This document shows positions 51,128-60,732 of a stretch of DNA of 64,000 nt, piece after piece. The notes beneath the pieces are model-generated. The model was not told the DNA's origin. It saw nothing but the letters and a program-made list of their open reading frames with translations, and searched no databases. Position numbers and translations under genes: made by a program. Within the stretch, counting starts at the first letter, position 1. Each line of letters begins with the position of its first letter. The DNA comes from Vicinamibacterales bacterium (lineage in GTDB: Bacteria; Acidobacteriota; Vicinamibacteria; Vicinamibacterales; UBA2999). The stretch spans positions 1 through 64,000 of the forward strand of contig JAUXWO010000010.1 of NCBI GenBank assembly GCA_030680175.1, read 5' to 3'.

Positions 51128-52198
51128 CGGCGCCGCGACGTAGCCGCGACGCGCGCGGACGCGGAGCGAGGGGTTCGTCACGCTGACGTCGATGGTGTGC
51201 CACCGGTTGTCCCGGTGGCCGGGGCTCGGGTAGCCCAGATAGTACTGCTGGCTCAACTCGTCGGCGATGCCGCGCGTCGCGGGATCGAGATCGCGCGGCG
51301 CGCGGATGATCTCGGTGCGGCCGCCGCTGTCGTCCGTGATCGCGCGCAGCGCCGACACGTTGACGCGATCCCCGGTCCCGCCGCCGCCGGAGGGCGGCAT
51401 CATGGGTGGTTGGGGCGGGGGCAGCGGGCTGCCGCGCCGCCCGCCGCCGCCGGGAATCGGGAACGGGTTCGGGATGGGCGGCCGGAAGATCGGCGGCTGT
51501 CGCGGCGGGTTCCGCGTGACGGTGGTCTCGCCGCGCGCATCGATGCCGATCGCGTAGACCAGCACTTCCGTCTCGCGAATCAACCGCGCCAGCTCGCCGG
51601 CCGTCGTGCGGCTGTTGGTGTCGTTGCCGTCGGAGATGACGAGCAGCGCCTTCTTGCGATGACGGCCCGACTGCGCCATCGGGGCGGCCTCGGCCACCGC
51701 GTCGTAGAGCGCCGTGCCGCCCGCGGCGGACAGCCGGCCCAGCCGCCGGCTCACTTCCCGGCGATCGGTCGTCCACTCCTGCACGAGCTCGGCGTGCGTG
51801 CTGAACCGGTAGACGAACACCTCGTCGTCGGGGCGCAGCAGATCGAGAAGGAACCGGTCGAGCGCATCCCGCGCCGCCGCCATGCGGTCGCCCGCCATGC
51901 TGCCGCTCGTGTCGAGCACGATCCCGAGGCTCACCGGCACGCGCTCGCTGTTGAAGTGCGTCACCTCCTGCGGTTCGCCATCGTCGCGCACGACGAAGTC
52001 GGTGAGACGAAGGCCGCTGACGAACCGGCCCGCGCGGTCGGTGACCGTGGCCGTGACGTTCACGAGCTCCACGCCGCTGCGGAAGCGGAAGCCTTCCTGG
52101 CCGGCGAGGCCGGCCGTGCCGAGGAGCACGAGCGCCGCCGTGGCGGAGGCGAGCGGGCGCCTCCAGCGGAGGGCGGCCGGACGATCGTGCCGGGTCAT
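51125..52198 (-). CDS. VWFA-related acidobacterial-type secreted protein
   Basis: A 357-residue protein with a signal peptide (RPLASATAALVLLGTAGLAG) and the ordinary acidobacterial VWFA layout: an initial NVTATVTDRAGRFV beta segment, a VWA domain with the metal site LDTSGSM and VISDGNDTNS, a Pro/Gly-rich insert (about 240-285) and the C-terminal SQQYYLGY and RARRGYVAAP. The ATG at 52198 overlaps the upstream gene by ATGA. The stop is at the border of a MITE, so a few natural C-terminal residues may be missing or altered. It probably works in the envelope with the next genes. Confidence 0.87.
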   Translation of the reverse strand: MTRHDRPAALRWRRPLASATAALVLLGTAGLAGQEGFRFRSGVELVNVTATVTDRAGRFVSGLRLTDFVVRDDGEPQEVTHFNSERVPVSLGIVLDTSGSMAGDRMAAARDALDRFLLDLLRPDDEVFVYRFSTHAELVQEWTTDRREVSRRLGRLSAAGGTALYDAVAEAAPMAQSGRHRKKALLVISDGNDTNSRTTAGELARLIRETEVLVYAIGIDARGETTVTRNPPRQPPIFRPPIPNPFPIPGGGGRRGSPLPPPQPPMMPPSGGGGTGDRVNVSALRAITDDSGGRTEIIRAPRDLDPATRGIADELSQQYYLGYPSPGHRDNRWHTIDVSVTNPSLRVRARRGYVAAP

Positions 52199-52899
52199 CG
52201 CGCCACCGGCGTGGCGTCCGCGGCGGCCACCGGAGCGCGTCGATCGATGTGCGCCACGATGCCCGCGTCCGTCCGGAAGCTGACGCGATACCGCGCGGCA
52301 TTCGGCGCCGCCGGCAGCGCGACGACGAACGGCGTGTCGTCGCCGGGCGCGAGCCGCAGGAAGTCCACGGGGGCCCGCGCGCTCGTCAGGAACGCGCCGG
52401 TATCGTCGAAGAGAAACACGACGGCCGTGAGCCGATCCACCTGCGAGGCGCCGGCGGGGTTGCGGACGAGGCCGGACACCTGGACCGTGGCGCCCGCCCG
52501 CTCGTGCCGCAACGTGAGCAGCTCGAGCGGCGTGGTGGTGGCGGTCGCGCCGGGGGGCGCCGGCCCGGAGTACATCGAGACACCCGCACCGGCCAGCACG
52601 ACGAGGAGCGCGCCGGCGGCCCACGCCAGCCCGCGCTGACGGGACGCCGGCGCCGGCGTCGCGGCCGCGGCGAACAGATCCGTGCCCGGCGCGGGGACGG
52701 GCGGCTCGGCGCGGAGCGGCAGTTCGTCCGCGAGCTGAGAGGCGGTGAGGAACGCCTCGCGCTCCGCGGCGGCCCGGAGCGCCGCCACCCGCGCGGCACG
52801 ACGCAGCTGGCCGTCACGCGCCCCGCGCCAGGCGACGACGCCCATCACGAGCGCGATCGTCAGCGAGACGATGGTGGTGGCGAGGAGGATGGTCTCCAT
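52195..52899 (-). CDS. Two-helix membrane protein of unknown function
   Basis: A 234-residue protein with an N-terminal helix (METILLATTIVSLTIALVMGVV), a short cytosolic linker rich in Arg/Ala, a second helix (AWAAGALLVVLAGAGVSMY), and an extracytoplasmic beta-rich domain with VQVSGLVRNPAG and LRLAPGDDTPFVVALP, which looks like a FxLYD/DUF-type Ig-like domain. No enzyme motif is seen. It lies between the TonB-like gene and the VWFA gene in one operon, with an ATGA overlap downstream. Confidence 0.68.
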   Translation of the reverse strand: METILLATTIVSLTIALVMGVVAWRGARDGQLRRAARVAALRAAAEREAFLTASQLADELPLRAEPPVPAPGTDLFAAAATPAPASRQRGLAWAAGALLVVLAGAGVSMYSGPAPPGATATTTPLELLTLRHERAGATVQVSGLVRNPAGASQVDRLTAVVFLFDDTGAFLTSARAPVDFLRLAPGDDTPFVVALPAAPNAARYRVSFRTDAGIVAHIDRRAPVAAADATPVAR

Positions 52900-52916
52900 G
52901 TCTCTGCCTCTCGTGT

Positions 52917-54002
52917 CTACCGAAGCCGGAACTCGACGGCAACCTCGACGATCACATCGACGTTCGTGCCGTGCAGTTGCGAGGGCGCGAAGCGCCACTG
53001 GCGCACCGCGGCCACGGCGCGTTCGTCGAGGCCGGCGCCGAGTCCCTGCAGCAGGCGGACATCCCCAACCGTGCCGTCGCGACGCACGGTGATCTCGAGG
53101 ACGACGTCGCCCGCAATGCCCGCGCGTCGCGCCTGCTCCGTGTAGTCGGCGCGCACTTCGCGCAGCAGCCGTGGGGGGGTGACGCCACTGCCGGGCCGAT
53201 ACGGGCCACCGCCCGTGCCGCCTCCGGAGCCGTCGCCAATCCCCGTGCCCTGGCCGGCGCCCGCGCCCGTGCCTTCGCCCGTGCCCACGCCGCCGCCGGT
53301 GCCGGGACCCGCGGTCTCGACCTCGATGGCCGGCACCGATTCGACCACGCCTTCGCGGTCCCGCGTGTCGGCGGGCACGGCCGCCACCGGCGCCGGCAGC
53401 GACCGGGCCACGAGCGGGGGCGGCTCGACGGGACGCGGGGGCGGCCGCATCGGCGGCGTCAGCGGCCGCGCGGGGACGGGGCTGCTCAGGCGCCGGGTCC
53501 CCTGGCGCTCGGCCCGCGGGGGCGGGGTCGGCTGACGAAGCCCTCCGCCGCCGCCACCGCCCCCGGGTCCCGGCATCGAGAGGAACACCAGGCGCACTTC
53601 GGGACGATCGATCTTGAGTGGCTCGGTGCGTTCGCTGGCCGTGGCCGTCCACCCGAGGCTGGCGACCACCGCGAGGATGGCGACGGCGGCGTGCGCGCCG
53701 CCCGAGAGGGCCACCGTCATCGCGGGGGACCGCCGTGCGGCCGGCGGGGGGGTGAACAGCGCGACGCCCGCGGTCCCGGCGGCCGGTCGGAGGTCGCCCC
53801 GCTGGAGCGCGACGACGACCCGCACCGCTTCGTCAAAGGCCACCAGCCGCGCGAACGCCTCGGGGACGCTTCCGCGCGACGCGGCCTCCACCGTGCACAC
53901 CGCGCCTCGTGCGGCGAGCGCCTCGACCTCCGCGGCCGGGACGCCGGCCGCTTCGGCGATCTCCTCGAGGGAGACGACGTCGGCGAGTGGCGAGGCGGGC
54001 AT
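52917..54002 (-). CDS. HTH-TonB fusion protein
   Basis: A 361-residue protein. Residues about 8-40 (VVSLEEIAEAAGVPAAEVEALAARGAV, quoted in parts: VVSLEEIAEAAGVPAAEVEA) look like a MerR-type helix-turn-helix. A membrane helix follows (AAVAILAVVASLGW, about 105-120), then a Pro/Gly-rich spacer (about 150-275) and a TonB C-terminal domain (YTEQARRAGIAGDVVLEITV, VRQWRFAP). TonB carries proton-motive energy to outer-membrane receptors. The cytosolic HTH at the N-terminus is unexpected and may sense or control. The ATG at 54002 is the start of this composite reading frame. It is the first gene of a three-gene operon and probably of a fourth. Confidence 0.8.
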   Translation of the reverse strand: MPASPLADVVSLEEIAEAAGVPAAEVEALAARGAVCTVEAASRGSVPEAFARLVAFDEAVRVVVALQRGDLRPAAGTAGVALFTPPPAARRSPAMTVALSGGAHAAVAILAVVASLGWTATASERTEPLKIDRPEVRLVFLSMPGPGGGGGGGGLRQPTPPPRAERQGTRRLSSPVPARPLTPPMRPPPRPVEPPPLVARSLPAPVAAVPADTRDREGVVESVPAIEVETAGPGTGGGVGTGEGTGAGAGQGTGIGDGSGGGTGGGPYRPGSGVTPPRLLREVRADYTEQARRAGIAGDVVLEITVRRDGTVGDVRLLQGLGAGLDERAVAAVRQWRFAPSQLHGTNVDVIVEVAVEFRLR

Positions 54003-54173
54003 GAGAGGGTCCGAGGCAAATCCCTTGCCGCGTGCGCGGGGCGGCGGTCGGGACTCGACCGGTCGCTTTTCGCCCCGAAACACGCGAAATCTGCGTCCGT
54101 TCGTCCCCACCCGCTGGCCGAGGTGTCCCCGTCGGACGGCCGGGTGTCCTCCGTGGAGTCCGGATCCACCTCG

Positions 54174-54179
54174 TATACT
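54174..54179 (+). promoter_or_regulatory. -10 hexamer for the SDR gene
   Basis: TATACT (five of six match TATAAT) ends 6 nt before the ATG at 54186. It is not preceded by TG. It fits a leaderless transcript. Confidence 0.45.
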
Positions 54180-54185
54180 CAGCGC

Positions 54186-54956
54186 ATGGCGAATCTCTTT
54201 GCGGGCAAGGTTGGCGTGGTCACGGGGGCGTCGAGCGGCATCGGACAGGCCACGGCGCTGGCGCTCGGACGGGCCGGCGCGGGCGTCGTGCTGGTGGGGC
54301 GGAACGAGGCGTCGCTCGGCGAGGTGGCGCGGACGCTGGCGGCGGACGGCGCCACGGCGGTGGTCGTCGTGGCGGACGTCACCGCGGTCGACGCGCCCTC
54401 GCGGATCGTCGCGGCGGCGGCGGGCCTGGGCGGCCTTGATGTGCTGGTGAATGCCGCCGGCATCATCGCGGGCGCCGCCACCGAGGCGACCGACGATGCC
54501 CTGTGGGACCGGATGATGGACATCAACGTGCGCGCGCCCTTCCGCCTGATGCGCGAGGCCCTGCCGCACCTCCTTGCGCGCAAGGGCGCCGTCGTCAACG
54601 TGTCGAGCGTGACGGGGCTGCGTGCGTTTCCGGGCCTGGCCGCGTACTGCGCGAGCAAGGCCGCCGTCGACCAGCTCACGCGGTGTGCCGCGCTCGACTG
54701 GGCCCCGCACGGCGTGCGCGTCAACGCGGTGAACCCGGGCGTCGTCGTGACGAACCTGCACCGGCGCGGGGGCATGGACGAGGAGAAGTACGCCGCCTTC
54801 CTCGAGCGGTCGCGCGAGACGCATCCGCTCGGGCGTCCCGGCACTGTCGACGAAGTGGCCGAGCTGATCCTGTTCCTGGCGTCGGACCGCGCCGCGTGGA
54901 TCACGGGCGAGACCATCTCGATCGATGGCGGACGTCACCTCACGTGTGCGAGGTAG
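54186..54956 (+). CDS. Short-chain dehydrogenase/reductase
   Basis: A 256-residue classical SDR, with VTGASSGIGQATALALGRAG for NAD(P) binding, NAAG, catalytic Ser in VVNVSSVTG, Tyr-Lys in YCASKAAVDQ and the C-terminal IDGGRHL. Complete. The ATG follows a TATACT -10 by 6 nt. The substrate is unknown; the sequence is in the group with FabG-like and sugar/steroid dehydrogenases. It is divergent from the HTH-TonB gene and convergent with the methyltransferase. Confidence 0.9.
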   Translation: MANLFAGKVGVVTGASSGIGQATALALGRAGAGVVLVGRNEASLGEVARTLAADGATAVVVVADVTAVDAPSRIVAAAAGLGGLDVLVNAAGIIAGAATEATDDALWDRMMDINVRAPFRLMREALPHLLARKGAVVNVSSVTGLRAFPGLAAYCASKAAVDQLTRCAALDWAPHGVRVNAVNPGVVVTNLHRRGGMDEEKYAAFLERSRETHPLGRPGTVDEVAELILFLASDRAAWITGETISIDGGRHLTCAR

Positions 54957-54958
54957 GG

Positions 54959-55047
54959 CGGCGTCCGCCCTCCGCGGCCGCAGGCCGCTTCGGCGAGACC
55001 CGCCGAAGTTCGCGCGCACTTGACAGGCGAGCGAAGGCGGGGGCGGT
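54959..55047 (+). repeat. Dispersed 85-bp palindromic element, copy C
   Basis: Third copy, forward orientation, more diverged than A and B. It keeps CTCCGCGGCCG, GGCCGC, CGCCGAAG and GGCGAGCGAAGGCGG, but the second stem is partly lost (GCGCACTTGACAGGCGAGC). Confidence 0.65.
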
Positions 55048-55059
55048 GAACGGCGCCGA

Positions 55060-55155
55060 CAGCTGATCGCTGATCGCTGATCGCCGAGAGCCGAGAGCTG
55101 AAAGCTGAAAGCCGACAGCTTAGAGCCGAAGGCTGATCGCCGGTCGCTGATCGCC
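55060..55155. repeat. Heptamer array upstream of the methyltransferase stop
   Basis: About thirteen 7-mers (GCTGATC, GCCGAGA, AGCTGAA, AGCCGAC types) separate the SDR gene from the methyltransferase. It belongs to the same AGCYGAW group as 4920-5003 and 40551-40618. Confidence 0.8.
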
Positions 55156-55167
55156 GCCAGCGAAGTT

Positions 55168-55722
55168 CTACCGGGCCGGTCTCAGGCCCTCGTAGAACCG
55201 GTACATCGTGCGTTCGGCGAGCAGGCGTACCGGGCGGAAGCCGGCTTCGGTGAGGAGCGCGTCTCCGGCGTAGCCGCTTCTGCGCGCGATCGGCTTGCTG
55301 CGGAGGCCGCCGGTGCCGAGGCCCTCCACGATCTCGATGCGGCCGCCCGCGCGCAGCACGCGCAGGGCGTCTCCGAGCGCGGCCACCTGTTCCTCGTGCG
55401 CGCGCGCCGCGAACGTCCCGGCGGTGTCATCGACGACGATGAGGTCGAAGGCGGCGGCGTCGAAGGGGAGCGTGGCGAGGGGCGTCTGCTGCACATCGAG
55501 CAGGGCGCCCGCGTCGGCGCCGGCGCGCTCGGCGCGCGCGGCGTCGGCGCCGCTCGTGACGATGCACGCGGCCGTGCCGCTCAGGCCCACCTTGAGCGAG
55601 ACGCCGCCGAGCAGGGTGGGGTCGTCACAGCCAATCTGCAGGACGCGCTCGCCCATCCGGACGCCCATCATCGAGACGTGCAGGGGGTCGGTGGGCTGGC
55701 GCCGCAGAAACCGCAGGAACAT
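55168..55722 (-). CDS. SAM-dependent methyltransferase
   Basis: A 184-residue class I methyltransferase with motif I VLQIGCDDP, an acidic motif in ALLDVQQT, motif IV FDLIVVDDTAG and VLRAGGRIEIVEGLG. The short length is normal for a stand-alone methyltransferase; the substrate is unknown. The ATG at 55722 lies 6 nt after a TATCAT -10 on the minus strand that overlaps the ino1 promoter. It is divergent from ino1. Confidence 0.82.
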   Translation of the reverse strand: MFLRFLRRQPTDPLHVSMMGVRMGERVLQIGCDDPTLLGGVSLKVGLSGTAACIVTSGADAARAERAGADAGALLDVQQTPLATLPFDAAAFDLIVVDDTAGTFAARAHEEQVAALGDALRVLRAGGRIEIVEGLGTGGLRSKPIARRSGYAGDALLTEAGFRPVRLLAERTMYRFYEGLRPAR

Positions 55723-55728
55723 GGCGAC

Positions 55729-55738
55729 ATGATATAGT
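55729..55738. promoter_or_regulatory. Overlapping bidirectional -10 for ino1 and the methyltransferase
   Basis: Plus strand: TGA plus TATAGT (55733-55738) is an extended -10, 8 nt before the GTG at 55747. Minus strand: TATCAT (55734-55729) lies 6 nt before the ATG at 55722. The shared core ATGATATAGT resembles the polA region core. Confidence 0.5.
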
Positions 55739-55746
55739 TTTCGGTT

Positions 55747-57060
<1,314 letters not shown>

Positions 57061-57072
57061 GGACGTACAACG

Positions 57073-57579
57073 GTGCTGCAGCCCGCGCTCCTCGGTGGTG
57101 TGACGATCGGCGTGCTGTCGGCATTGCCGATCGTCAACCTCGTGAACCTGTGCTGCTGCGCGTGGATCGTGGCGGGCGGGAGCGTGTCGTCCTACCTGCT
57201 GCAGCAGCAGCGTCCCACGCCGATCACGGCGGGGGACGGGGCGCTCGTGGGCGTGATGGCGGGCGCGGTTGGCGCGGTGGTGTGGCTCGTCATCGAGATT
57301 CCGCTCAGCTTCGCGCTGGCGCCGCTGCAGCAGAGCCTCGTGGAGTCGATGCTGCAGAACTCGGCGGACCTGCCGCCGGGGATGCAGGCCTGGATGGAGG
57401 GCCTCCGTTCGGGCGCCGCGCGCGGCGCGGGGATCGTCTTCCAGTTTCTCCTGATGCTGATCGTCGGGAGCCTGTTCGCGATGGCCGGCGGCATCATCGG
57501 CGCCCTGGCGTTCCGCAAGTCCACCCCCCCACCGGTCCCGGCCGAGTGGACCCCGCCCCCGCCGCTCCCGCCCCAGTAG
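57073..57579 (+). CDS. Small multi-helix membrane protein
   Basis: A 168-residue membrane protein with four likely helices (VTIGVLSALPIVNLVNLCCC, VGVMAGAVGAVVWLVIEIPL, FQFLLMLIVGSLFAMAGG and one more) and a Pro-rich C-terminal tail. No family was named. The start is GTG. It is 12 bp after ino1 and likely in its operon, which may link it to a phospholipid pathway. This is inference. Confidence 0.68.
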   Translation: MLQPALLGGVTIGVLSALPIVNLVNLCCCAWIVAGGSVSSYLLQQQRPTPITAGDGALVGVMAGAVGAVVWLVIEIPLSFALAPLQQSLVESMLQNSADLPPGMQAWMEGLRSGAARGAGIVFQFLLMLIVGSLFAMAGGIIGALAFRKSTPPPVPAEWTPPPPLPPQ

Positions 57580-57582
57580 TCG

Positions 57583-57766
57583 GAGCACCCCGGGCACCCG
57601 GGCCGGGCACTTTGGGCACCCTGGGCACCTGGGCACCCCGGGCACCTGGGCACCCTGGGCACCTGGGCACCTTGGGCACCTGGGCACCCTGGGCACCTGG
57701 GCACCCTGGGCACCTGGGCACCCTGGGCACCCGGGCACTTTGGGCACCTGGGCACCTCGGCACCTG
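57583..57766. repeat. GGGCACC array of alternating 8- and 9-bp spacings
   Basis: About twenty GGGCACC cores alternate with one- and two-base separators (CT, T, CC), giving a 17-bp super-period. It starts 4 bp after the membrane-protein stop and ends 44 bp before the ExeA-like gene. There is no ORF worth annotating in it, though translations contain GHLGTLGTW runs. Confidence 0.88.
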
Positions 57767-57809
57767 AAGTTCTCCCCCCTTCGATCCGAAATACCCCTCG
57801 GACGAGCCG

Positions 57810-58688
57810 ATGGACACCCTGCAAAGCTACGAGCGCGCCTACGACCTCGTTGAAAGGCCGTTCAGCCTGACCCCCGACGAGAAGTACCACTTCCGGAGCG
57901 GCGCCCACCGGCGCGCCCTGGAAATGGTGGCGGTGGCGCAGCGGCGCGGCGAGCGTTTTCTCATGATCACCGGGGATCTGGGCTCGGGGAAGACCACGCT
58001 GTGCCGCACGCTGGTCACGCAGCTCACCCGCCAGGGCCCGGCGTCGTTCGTCGCCAACCCGTTGCTCCGGCCGGAAGACCTGCTCCGGCTGCTGCTCCAG
58101 GACTTCGGGGCGGTGTCGGTCGACGAGGTGCGGCGCGGCCGGCTGGCCGGCGCCACGCGCAACGAACTCGAAGACCTCCTGCACCACTTCCTCCTCGGCC
58201 TCCAGTCCCGCTCCGCCGTCGTCGTCATCGACGAGGCGCAGCTGATGCCGCAGGCGATCGTCGAGCAGGTGGTGCAGCTGTCGACGCTCGAGCGTGGCGG
58301 CACGCCGATGCTGCGCTTCGTCCTGGTGGGGCAGTCCTCCGGCTATCTGCAATCGCTCACCGAGCAACGGCTCGATCAGCACATCGCCTCCCGCGCGCGG
58401 CTCACGCCGCTCGAGCGCGATGAGTGCGGCGCGTACATCACGCACCGGCTGATGATTGCCGGCGGCGGCTCCGAGGTCTTCTCGCCGCGCGCCATCGAGG
58501 CGATCTACGACCTGTCCGGCGGGCTGCCGCGCCTCGTGAACCTGCTGTGCGAGCGCGCGCTCCAGGACGGCGCCTCGCTCGGCGCGCGCCGCATCGAACC
58601 CGCGCTGATCGAGCAGGGCGCCTCGGCCCTGGAGCTGCTGCGCGCCCGCCCGAAGCGCTTCCGCTGGTTCGGATCCCGCGTCTCCTGA
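57810..58688 (+). CDS. ExeA/MshM-like AAA ATPase
   Basis: A 292-residue AAA protein with Walker [11 protein letters not shown], Walker [12 protein letters not shown] and sensor regions ([11 protein letters not shown]). It resembles the ATPase module of ExeA/GspA that helps assemble the type II secretion or pilus machinery, but without its peptidoglycan-binding tail. The ATG at 57810 follows the GGGCACC array. PilB/GspE, a possible functional partner, lies 3.2 kb downstream. Membership of the secretion group is an inference. Confidence 0.83.
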   Translation: MDTLQSYERAYDLVERPFSLTPDEKYHFRSGAHRRALEMVAVAQRRGERFLMITGDLGSGKTTLCRTLVTQLTRQGPASFVANPLLRPEDLLRLLLQDFGAVSVDEVRRGRLAGATRNELEDLLHHFLLGLQSRSAVVVIDEAQLMPQAIVEQVVQLSTLERGGTPMLRFVLVGQSSGYLQSLTEQRLDQHIASRARLTPLERDECGAYITHRLMIAGGGSEVFSPRAIEAIYDLSGGLPRLVNLLCERALQDGASLGARRIEPALIEQGASALELLRARPKRFRWFGSRVS

Positions 58689-58717
58689 TCCCGCCTCTTT
58701 GAACCGCTCGCGGATCC

Positions 58718-58726
58718 TGATACCTT
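58718..58726 (+). promoter_or_regulatory. Extended -10 promoter for acs
   Basis: TGA plus TACCTT ends 8 nt before the ATG at 58735. The match to the -10 is moderate, but the spacing follows the recurring pattern. Confidence 0.4.
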
Positions 58727-58734
58727 CTCGCTCC

Positions 58735-60702
58735 ATGAGCGAGACGCCGCCCGTGTCCCCCGAGATCGACGCCCTGCTCCAGGAGCATCGCGTCTTCCCC
58801 CCGTCCGAGGCGTTCCGCGCGCAGGCGGCCGTCAACGACCCCGAGGTGTACGCGCGCGCGGCGGCGGATCCGGAAGCGTTCTGGGAGGGCTTCGCGCGCG
58901 AACTCGAGTGGATGCGCCCGTGGACGCGCGTGCTCGAGTGGACGCCGCCCGACGCCAAGTGGTTCACCGGCGGCACGCTCAATGCGAGCGTGAACTGCGT
59001 CGATCGCCACGCCCGCAGCGCGCGCCGCAACAAGGCCGCGCTGATCTGGGAAGGCGAGCCCGGCGACCGCCGCACGCTCACCTACTTCGATCTGTTCCGC
59101 CAGGTCTCGCAGTTTGCCAACGTCCTGAAATCGCTCGGCGTCACCAAGGGTGACCGCGTCGCGCTCTACCTCCCGCTCATCCCGGAACTGGCGATCGCGA
59201 TGCTGGCCTGCGCCCGGATCGGCGCCGTGCACAGCGTCGTGTTCGGCGGCTTCAGCGCCGAGTCCCTTCGCGACCGCATCAACGACTCCCAGTGCCGCCT
59301 CCTCGTCACGGCCGATGGCGGCTTCCGGCGCGGCCACGTCGTCGCGCTGAAGCAGGTGGCCGACGAGGCGGTCGCCGACACGCCCTCCATCGAGACCGTC
59401 ATCGTCGTGCAGCGCGGGCAGCAGGACATCCCGGTCGTGATGAAGGACGGGCGCGACCGCTGGTATCACGACCTCATGCGCGAGGCGAGCCACGACTGCC
59501 CGCCCGAGGAGATGGACGCGGAGGACATGCTCTACATCCTCTACACGTCCGGCACGACCGGGAAGCCCAAGGGCATCGTCCACACCACCGGCGGCTACCT
59601 CGTGGGCACCTACGCGACGGCCAAGTGGGTGTTCGACCTCAAGGAGGACGACGTCTACTGGTGCACGGCGGATATCGGCTGGGTCACCGGGCACAGCTAC
59701 GTCGTGTACGGCCCGCTCGCCAACGGCGCCACCGTCGTGATGTACGAAGGCGCGCCGGACTGGCCCGAGAAGGATCGCTTCTGGGAGATCGTCGAACGCC
59801 ATGGCGTCACGATCTTCTATACCGCGCCGACGGCGATCCGCGCGTTCATGCGCTGGGGCACCGACTGGCCGAGGCGCCGCGACCTCTCGTCGCTGCGCCT
59901 GCTCGGGTCCGTGGGCGAGCCGATCAACCCCGAGGCCTGGATCTGGTACCACCTCCACATCGGCGCCGAGCGGTGCCCGATCGTGGACACATGGTGGCAG
60001 ACCGAGACGGGCGGGATGATGATCACGCCGCTGCCCGGCCTCACCGCCACGAAGCCAGGGTCGGCCACGCACACGTTTCCCGGCATCTCCGCCGAGATCC
60101 TGAACGACGCCGGCGAGCCCGTGCCCGTCGGCGGCGGCCTGCTCGCGCTGACGAAGCCCTGGCCCGCGATGCTCCGGGGCATCTACGGCGATCGCGACCG
60201 CTTCATCAAGCAGTACTTCAGCCGCTGGCCCGGCGGCATCTACTTCACGGGCGATGGCGCCAAACGAGACGAGGAGGGCTACTTCTGGCTCCTCGGCCGC
60301 GTCGACGACGTGATCAACGTGGCGGGGCACCGGCTGGGCACGATGGAGGTCGAGAGCGCGCTCGTCGACCACCCGCACGTGGCCGAGGCCGCCGTCGTCG
60401 GCCGGTCGCACGAGATCAAGGGCCAGGCGATCGCCGCGTTCGTCACCGTGAAGGAGGGGGTGGCGATCTCGGAGGCGCTCGGCGAGGAGTTGAAGAAGCA
60501 CGTCGCGCACAAGATCGGCGCCATTGCGCGCCCCGACGACATCATCTTCGCCGCGGATCTGCCCAAGACGCGGTCCGGCAAGATCATGCGGCGGCTGCTG
60601 CGGGACATCGCCGAGGGGAAGGCCATCGGCGACACGACCACACTGGCGGATCCGGCGGTCGTGGCCCGGCTGAAGGAGCAGTACCTGGCGATTGAAGGGT
60701 AG
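58735..60702 (+). CDS. acs: Acetyl-CoA synthetase
   Basis: A 655-residue AMP-forming acetate-CoA ligase, which makes acetyl-CoA from acetate, ATP and CoA. The adenylation motif [44 protein letters not shown] and the C-terminal hinge/lysine motif [15 protein letters not shown] (acetylation-regulated Lys) are all present. Full length. The ATG at 58735 is preferred over an ATG at 58699, because an extended -10 ends 8 nt before it. It is convergent with the degenerate GGDEF gene. Confidence 0.95.
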   Translation: MSETPPVSPEIDALLQEHRVFPPSEAFRAQAAVNDPEVYARAAADPEAFWEGFARELEWMRPWTRVLEWTPPDAKWFTGGTLNASVNCVDRHARSARRNKAALIWEGEPGDRRTLTYFDLFRQVSQFANVLKSLGVTKGDRVALYLPLIPELAIAMLACARIGAVHSVVFGGFSAESLRDRINDSQCRLLVTADGGFRRGHVVALKQVADEAVADTPSIETVIVVQRGQQDIPVVMKDGRDRWYHDLMREASHDCPPEEMDAEDMLYILYTSGTTGKPKGIVHTTGGYLVGTYATAKWVFDLKEDDVYWCTADIGWVTGHSYVVYGPLANGATVVMYEGAPDWPEKDRFWEIVERHGVTIFYTAPTAIRAFMRWGTDWPRRRDLSSLRLLGSVGEPINPEAWIWYHLHIGAERCPIVDTWWQTETGGMMITPLPGLTATKPGSATHTFPGISAEILNDAGEPVPVGGGLLALTKPWPAMLRGIYGDRDRFIKQYFSRWPGGIYFTGDGAKRDEEGYFWLLGRVDDVINVAGHRLGTMEVESALVDHPHVAEAAVVGRSHEIKGQAIAAFVTVKEGVAISEALGEELKKHVAHKIGAIARPDDIIFAADLPKTRSGKIMRRLLRDIAEGKAIGDTTTLADPAVVARLKEQYLAIEG

Positions 60703-60732
60703 GCGCGACACGCGCGCCGCCGGCGCCTGCGA

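Noticed and set aside
57597-57766. Frames encoding GHLGTLGTW repeats
   Set aside because: They are only the translation of the GGGCACC array, without start signals, and do not resemble any protein.
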